From: Arabidopsis thaliana
Lineage: Eukaryota; Streptophyta; Magnoliopsida; Brassicales; Brassicaceae
Direction: 5' to 3'
DNA length: 64,000 bases
Assembly (NCBI RefSeq): GCF_000001735.4
Contig: NC_003076.8
Span: 18,665,835 to 18,729,834 of the forward strand
The notes under the pieces are model-generated. The model did no database searches, was not told the DNA's origin, and saw nothing but the letters and a program-made list of their open reading frames with translations. Below are positions 57,601 through 64,000 of the stretch, one piece after another. The translations under genes and the position numbers were made by a program. Numbering within the stretch: position 1 is the stretch's first letter; the number at the start of each line of letters is the position of its first letter.

Positions 57601-60000
57601 TCAAGTGGACATGATAAAAGCTTGGAACAAGTTCTCTGCGGTACGCTTCTGTTCAGATGTCCCGGAAATGAGAGCAACGCGACCGCCATGGGAATTTTTG
57701 GAATCAGAAATTTCTATCATGGCTCCTGATATCTGAGAGAGAGAGAGAGAGAGAGGGCACATACCATGTGAAAATGTTATATAGGAAAGAGGGAAGAAGA
57801 GACGAATGAAGCTATGGCAATCAGAGAGTAATGAGGAAGGAAAAATAAAAATAAAAATTAAACAAACCCTTCTTATGTTGTCCAAGTTGCCTCCTCCTCT
57901 GCCCATAACTTTACCCACTGCATTTGCTGGGATTCGAACCTCCATAGTAGTAGACTGAGGCAATCTGTGAATTCACAAGATAATCAACAGGGAAAAGAGT
58001 TGAAAATATAATACTGAACAAACGAAACTAACTTGCAAACTTACCCTCCATATAGATTGGATGAGTAAGAGGAGTTGGATCCATAACTTGTATTGCCCAC
58101 CTGTAGTTAGAAAAACTTAAGTTATAAACACAGAAACTGAGATCATCCATTTTGAGCAGAAGAAGGAAATGTTACCGGAAAACTTCCATAACCATAGATT
58201 CCACCACTCGAAGGAAGCATGCTCATGCTGCTCCCGGTTTCTGGTCTCCTATTGAAATCTACAGAAGCAACTTGCGGAACAGAAGACATGAAAGATTGAG
58301 GAAGTGCAAGACCAGTATTACTACTACTTGAAGAGAAGAAATTGTTATTCTCAGATCTTGCAGGAGGTTGATTCCTGGAACCAGTCTCTCTATCCCTTAA
58401 AACATCATCTCGAAGCCTCAGAACTATCTGAATAAGAGCATCTCTCACATTGCTTACTTCACCAGATATCTAATAAAAGTAAGCAAAAAGAATCATTTAC
58501 ACTATTGGAGAAATTGAAGAATTGAATAAAACAAAGCTGAACGAATCTAAGAATCATTACCTCAACGAGCTCATCATTGGGATCAGCACACTTAGGCGTA
58601 TTATTTCCTTTCGAGATATGAATATCGGCCTTTGTCCTTTTCCTGATTTCACTTATGATTGAGCCACTTTTCCCTATAATGCATCCTATTACCTTAGAAG
58701 ATACAAGGAGTTGCATTTTAACTTTGTCCTCGTCTTCATCATTAATTTTCTCTTGAAGTAGAAGAACAGCTTCAACCGCCATAGACTTCAAATCATCAGG
58801 AGACTCTGTAGCAGTGACAGTGATAACACAGTCATCATCATGATTTGTCCTCGAGTCATTAACTTCGATATGAGACCCGCTTGCTTGTCTTATTCCCTTA
58901 ATGGTTAATCCTCCTTTCCCGATAACACGACCAATTTTGGAAGAAGAGCAAATAACTTTTATAGCCAACTTTTCTGATCTGGAAGACCCACCAAAACCAT
59001 GAACAACAGGAAGAGCAGAAGCAGAAAAAACCGGCACAGGATTTGCAGCATTTTCTCCATAACCCTGAGGTAGTGTACCGATAAACGATGAAACATTAGC
59101 CCCATGTTGGAAAATAGAATCCTGACTTGGGTATAAACCGGCTTGTGGATAGATAGACAGATCAGAGGGAATTATAATACTAGCGGGAACTTCTTGGACA
59201 GTTGTATCCAGAGGAATCTGTTCTCGAGGACTGACTTTGTACATGATTGCAGAAACAGCGAAAAGTGCCTTCTTCACGGATTCAGTCTCACCAGATATCT
59301 AAATAAATAAGAATAAGAAACATCGATTAAAATAAGCAAAGAAACATATGCTAACAAATTCTACTGGAATTCTGATACTAACCATAACAATGTTGTCAAA
59401 ATCCATGGCACAAGTGTGAGAAGGATCAGAAACATCTTTAGAGACAACCTTAACGTTAGCTCTAGTTCTACCTCTAATGTTCTTAATAATCGAACCAGAT
59501 TTACCAATGACAATAGAACACTGACTAGACGGAACTAAAAGACGACATTCTCTAAAGTCATCTCTATCAATCTTAGTGTTCTCAGCAGCAGTAGCTAAAG
59601 AAGCCACAATAGCATCATGGACTTTAAGAAGAGCAGCTTGAGCAGAACACAAAGGAACAGAGTAATCCAATTCACTATACTCAATGTCAACAATGTCTTT
59701 CTTCTCCGAAACCGAGCAAAAGATCGTTATGACTCTTTCGCTACAACCTGGAAAAGGATCAACAACTTTGATCCTAGCTCTAGTTTCTTGCCTAATCAAG
59801 TTAATAACTTTGCCACTTTTGCCTATAACACTTCCCATGACACCACTTGGGCATAAGATTCTGTAAACAACAACGAGATCGTCTTTGTTATCGATCTTTT
59901 TTTCTTCGGATTCGTAAGAAAGTCTTCTCCTTTGATTCCGGTTGTTGTCATTGTTGTTGTCTCTGAAACGATTGTGAGTCCTCTTCCCACGCTCAACCAT
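57601..60000 (-). CDS. Five-KH-domain RNA-binding protein
   Basis: Six exons encode 644 residues. They are 59383-60000, 58561-59298, 58176-58469, 58045-58100, 57868-57964 and 57601-57732. Five KH cores with GxxG loops are visible: SVIGKSGKVI (near 56), IVIGKSGSII (near 160), RVIGKGGLTI, CIIGKSGSII and KVMGRGGGNL near the C-terminus. The N-terminus is Arg/Asn-rich. KH-4 and KH-5 are separated by a Ser/Gly-rich linker. Such proteins (HEN4/RCF3-like in plants) bind pre-mRNA in the nucleus. Introns 1 and 2 sit at equivalent points in KH-2 and KH-4, just before ISGE. A GA-rich tract at 57736-57755 is the polypyrimidine tract of the last acceptor. From memory this is AT5G46190. Confidence 0.93.
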
Positions 60001-61043
60001 TGTTGTCTGTTTTGCAAATTACACAACCCTAAAACAGAGAGACAAAAGAAGTACAATTGATCAAAAGCAGAAGCAATGTATTCTATCGATAGAGAAATCT
60101 GAGAGGAACCCTAAAAAAAAAAGAGAGAAATTTGAGAATTGGGTGGATAAGAAAAAACTGAAAGAAACGATTTTTATGATTCAATTTGAAAATTCGTTAA
60201 TTGGATTATCAATTCAAGCGATGAACATACATACAAGGTGATAGAAAATTCTAAGAGAACTTCAATGAACAGCGAGAGGCCTCTCGGGAGAGAAGAAAGA
60301 AGAAACTTTTGTTCTAAATTGTGTTAGAGAGAGAAAGAGAAAGAGAAAGATTTGTGATTGTCTGATGCAGAGTAGAGAGAGAGAGAGAGATGACGGCGAT
60401 GTGTTAAAAGAGATTTTTACTTTGATTGATCTCTTTCGGTTATATATAGTTAACAATAATATAATATGAAGAAAGTCCCTAACTTTTGTTTAGATTTGGT
60501 GTTTAGCCCATTTTCTCAGAAACAATATTGTTAAACCTAAAATCTACTTTTAAGTTTTAAGGCTTAAACGGTTAAACTTGTTTAAATATTTATTGATTAA
60601 TTACGTTTAGATTTTGATTCTGCAAAAAAAAGTACTTCGTTTCACATGTTATTTCGTATAAATTAATACTTTATACTTATCTCGTATACTTTAAACTTGT
60701 CTTCGTGTACCGGTTTCATACTATAATAAGTAAAATAACTATGTAATAAAACTAATTTAATTTTTTTTCCACCAAAAAAAAATTAGTTTAAATTTTAATC
60801 GCGTAAACAACATATCACATAACAGTGATTGGGTTATGGGTATTTACAAATTTTTTTTATTTCGTTGAGACTAAAACGACGTCCTTTTAGTCACTTTTAC
60901 TCCTAAAATTCTTAAAATCCATTTGTTCTCCTTAAATCTTCGATTGCTCTCAAAATCTTAATTTAAAAACGAAGCCGAAACAACGATTCTCGAAAAGATC
61001 AACGAATTCGTACGAATGATCATTAATAATAATCGACTCGAGA
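60001..61043. other. Intergenic: KH gene upstream region
   Basis: The first ~450 bp contains the leader and promoter of the KH gene, with short GA runs near 60331-60350 and 60375-60392. The rest is AT-rich with no gene. Confidence 0.5.
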
Positions 61044-61604
61044 TTGACTTCATTTGCAGCATGTGTTGAGAGTGTAGGGATTAGAAGTGGTGCTGGACTA
61101 TCTTTAGACGTTCCTACACGTTGGAATTCAACTTATGATATGCTTGTCAGAACTTTAAAGTTTCGTAAGGCATTTGCTAGTTTGAAAGAGTGTGACAGAA
61201 ACTATATATCATTTCCTTCTAAGTATGAGTGGGATCTTGGAGAGAGAATTTGTGACCTTTTGAAGTCGTTTAGTACCATCACTGCCTACTTCTCAAGTGT
61301 CAAATATCCTACAACTAATGTGTATTTTCTGCAAGTGGAAAATTGAGTGTCTTTTGAAGGACTACGCAAACTATGGTGATTTTGGAGTGGAATAGATAGT
61401 TAGTAAGATGTAGTTAAAGTTTGATAAGTATTGGGATCAATACAGTATCATTCTAGCTATGAGAGCTATTCTAGATCCAAGGTTGAAGATGCAGATTCTT
61501 AAATCAGCTTATAATAAGATGGATTCGAGTAGTTCAGAAGAAAAGGTCAATGTTGTTGTGAAGAGTTTGAAGGATCTTTGCAAAGAACACATGGAAAAGG
61601 CTTA
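61044..61604 (+). mobile_element. hAT-family transposase remnant
   Basis: The first 100 residues read CVESVGIRSGAGLSLDVPTR (then WNSTYDMLVRTLKFRKAF) and EWDLGERICDLLKSFSTITA, typical of plant hAT transposases with the DUF4413-type region. Near 61336 a one-base shift moves the continuation (WKIECLLKDYAN) to the next frame. Two in-frame stops then follow (after FGVE and SKM) before LAMRAILDPRLKMQILKSAY and LKDLCKEHMEKA. The N-terminal BED finger and C-terminal dimerisation domain are missing. No terminal repeats or 8-bp duplication were identified, so it is a dead internal fragment. Confidence 0.85.
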
Positions 61605-62215
61605 AACTTCTTCCACCTTCTCAACAACACACACTCCACATGAACTTCTTTCAGTTTAGGCATTGTTCTAAAATACTTTGTACGTTAGTCGTACGGTAGA
61701 GTACCATATAGCGTATAGACAGTGACTAACTGATATTATTAGTTCTTTAAAATTTTCACTCTACATGGAGTATAATAATTGATGTAAATATTTTTTAACA
61801 TTAACATGAATTAGTAATAAATCGATGCAAATTATATGCATCTCTACTTTAAAGTCACTTATTTAAGTGATGCAATTTTTTTTTACATCATCTATAACTA
61901 ATGCAAAATATATAAGAAATGATGTAAGACAATCTTTTTTTTTTGTATTGGGTGGATATTTTTTTTTGTTTAAAAAATTATATATATAGATAAAAACTTT
62001 TTGTCAAGATATGCATATGTAATTTCAAAATTATAATAAATTAAAACATAAGTATAATAATCATGATGACTACTATACATGAATATAATAATCATTTGTC
62101 AAGTTAAAAAATTTCACTTTTCTAAAATATTTTTAATTTTTTAAGAAAACTACTAAGCATGAAAATAATTAAAAACAGAGACCATATTTATGCATGTAGA
62201 AGAATAATACTCTTA
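61605..62215. other. Intergenic, no gene seen
   Basis: AT-rich DNA between the hAT remnant and the 3' end of the neprosin gene. Confidence 0.5.
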
Positions 62216-64000
62216 TCAACATTGTCCACCAGGTCCTCCAAACGTAAGAGTCTCTCTGGAATCATAATCTACATACTTGAGAAACATTACACCATAACAC
62301 TTACGACTATCCACATACTGTTCTACCTCGTTGGCATTAATATCCACAACTGAATAATCCGAAAGAACATATTTAAGCTGTTTCATGAAACAAGACCGAC
62401 TCAAATCTTTTGTCGGAAACTCTCCAGTTCCCATTGGTGGGCTTGTCGTCGGTTGAGACGATGCAGTGTTTCCTGCAAATCCACCGAAGTATACTTCAGA
62501 AGCTCCATCTACCATCTGACTTTGACGTGGCCAATAGCCTATCATTATGGATCCTATCGTCAATACCCAATTTTTGGTCACTGGATCCTGCATTTGTACA
62601 TACACATACATAGCTTCAAATAATGTTGACTAAAAAAACTAAAACTTTTTTGAAGTCCAACGTACACAAAAAGTCAACATGTAAAACGAGATAAACAAGT
62701 AAGACTACATTTGTTTCTTAAATTAGGGTTTTAATTTGTACCTCAGCAACAGAAAGATGGACAGTGTTCTGTTTTCCTCCTAGAGCATTAACTTTATCAT
62801 ACACCAAACCGGGGTAGATTGATTTATGAATTTGAACATAACCTCCTGGACATAACGCATTGTAACATCCTTTTGGATGCTGATCTGACTGTAATAATAT
62901 AGAAAATATTTGATTATGCTCATACCAAAATTAACCAAACATATGTTAATCATGAAACTCGAGAATATATACAGGAAATCATCATCACTCACCATCCAAA
63001 ACGTAGTTAGTCTTGGACGATCGTCTGAATATAAATTCGTATGCACCTGTAGTGAGGGATCGAGAGAGAAGTTTAGGGGTTAAATCTGAATAAGTGACAA
63101 TCTTAGTTTTGTTAAATTGATCAATGGAGTTTGAAGTAAAATACTTACAGCCCAACCAAACTGGATGCTGCTCATTAAGCTTCCTTGAATGTAATTAAGC
63201 CAAATCCAAGCCTTACTAAATTGATTTTGCACCACTCGGGGCTTGTTAATATTGAACAATGCTTGTGCTCCACGCCATTTCTTTGTCGTGTTTTCAAATG
63301 TCCTAACAATTGCATACTACAAAAAAAAAATCAATTACTCATATATCTATTTATACTATTAAGATAATCATCATCACCAAATATGTAAAGTGGTTTTTGC
63401 AGCTTGAGGGTACTTACATGTAGATGTGTCTCTGTAAATAATTTTGGCTGGTGGTGAGGAATCTTATTTTTTTGAGACAACAATGCAGAAGGGATCATGA
63501 GTTTATTTTTATTTTTTTTACGTCGATTGTTCTTTTTCTTCTTTTTATCCCTGCGACTTTGTTTCAGGATACGGCCTGAAATAAACGAGAAAACAAATTG
63601 TAGTAAAAGTTAAAAAAAAATATATATATATATATCTTAAAGATTTAAAAACAAATACAGAAATTCTAAGTTTCTAACCATTTCAGAATAGAAAAAAGTG
63701 TAAATAGTTATATTTGTGTTCGTAATTACTAGTTCAAATATTTAGTTTTATATATTGTTAACATTGATCTTTTTATCAAACATCGTTACAAATTATAAAA
63801 ATAAAAGTAATTACAAAGTATATGTTTATTGAAGATGTACACTAGACGAAGAAATCAATATAAGCGTAAAAACAAAATCAGCCCTATGTCAAAGTTGATT
63901 AAGACAAGAGTACTTACCTGCTCTATGAATTTGTTGGGGATGAATAAGACTATTGGTTAAGTTGGTTTTTTGTTTATGAATCGGTACTTGTCCCTTTGGA
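62216..64000 (-). CDS. Neprosin-family (DUF239/DUF4409) protein, 5' end outside the window
   Basis: Six visible exons (63918-64000 onward, 63418-63575, 63149-63316, 62993-63046, 62742-62888, 62216-62587) keep one open frame. The rightmost exon carries PKGQVPIHK, matching the conserved PKGTVPI segment of the neprosin activation domain. Downstream, WIWLNYIQGSLMSSIQFGWAVHTNLY, FWMSDQHPKGCYNALCPGGYVQ, IGYWPRQ and the C-terminal FGGPGGQC match the catalytic domain (segments quoted in parts). Neprosins are secreted prolyl endopeptidases using glutamate catalysis; many plant paralogs are untested. A Lys/Arg/Asn-rich block in exon 63418-63575 is unusual. The signal peptide would lie beyond position 64000. 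From memory this is AT5G46200. Confidence 0.85.

Noticed and set aside
57736-57755. (GA)n microsatellite as a separate feature
   Set aside because: On the coding strand it is the (CT)n polypyrimidine tract directly before the last KH-gene acceptor, so it is explained by splicing.
1-64000. CRISPR arrays, bacterial operons, riboswitches or a viral insertion
   Set aside because: No regularly spaced repeats with unique spacers, no operon-like gene packing and no viral replication or capsid genes; intron structure shows a plant nuclear genome.

Overview
This window is plant nuclear euchromatin and matches Arabidopsis thaliana chromosome 5, roughly loci AT5G46025 to AT5G46200. That assignment rests on recognising the gene order and proteins from memory; no search was run. 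Supporting signs are AT-rich intergenic DNA, short GT-AG introns, plant-specific families (NPF, DMP, DUF295, PPR, neprosin) and remnants of MULE, LINE, SINE and hAT elements. Exon models were built by hand from splice consensus and reading phase. The resulting protein lengths (for example 586, 582, 1082, 410, 475 and 644 residues) agree with what I recall for these loci.

Layout. Positions 1-5.3 kb hold a truncated RAB GTPase fragment, a 2.6-kb non-autonomous MULE with an intact 9-bp target duplication, and an ELF1-type transcription elongation factor gene. Positions 5.5-13.2 kb hold two tandem NPF/PTR transporters (NPF5.3 and NPF5.2/PTR3). Positions 15.7-22.6 kb hold a DUF599 membrane protein and the guanylate-binding-like GTPase GBPL3. 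Positions 23.9-29.9 kb hold a membrane-anchored kinase-like protein with degenerate catalytic motifs, DMP6 and a PPR protein. Positions 31.8-34.4 kb hold the chloroplast triose-phosphate/phosphate translocator with a tRNA-Pro nested antisense in one intron. Positions 35.5-42.2 kb form a decaying small-gene zone: a secreted-type small protein with a stop codon in its signal peptide, a LINE remnant, two tandem DUF295 genes (one frameshifted), an orphan DUF295 first exon, and a small membrane ORF. Positions 42.9-51 kb hold ALIS2, the mitochondrial L14 protein HLP with a degenerate partial copy upstream, and an F-box gene. Positions 51.8-64 kb hold a SINE, ornithine delta-aminotransferase, a five-KH RNA-binding protein, a hAT transposase remnant, and a neprosin-family gene running off the right edge.

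The genes are mostly independent housekeeping or regulatory units rather than one pathway. The shared theme is local duplication and decay: NPF, DUF295 and L14 copies, intron duplications and several transposon scars. I see no convincing undescribed multi-gene system. The best leads are the premature stops and frameshift, the kinase with a lost catalytic loop, the GC-AG intron, the nested tRNA, the complete MULE and SINE insertions, and a self-similar non-coding tract near 56.3-56.7 kb.
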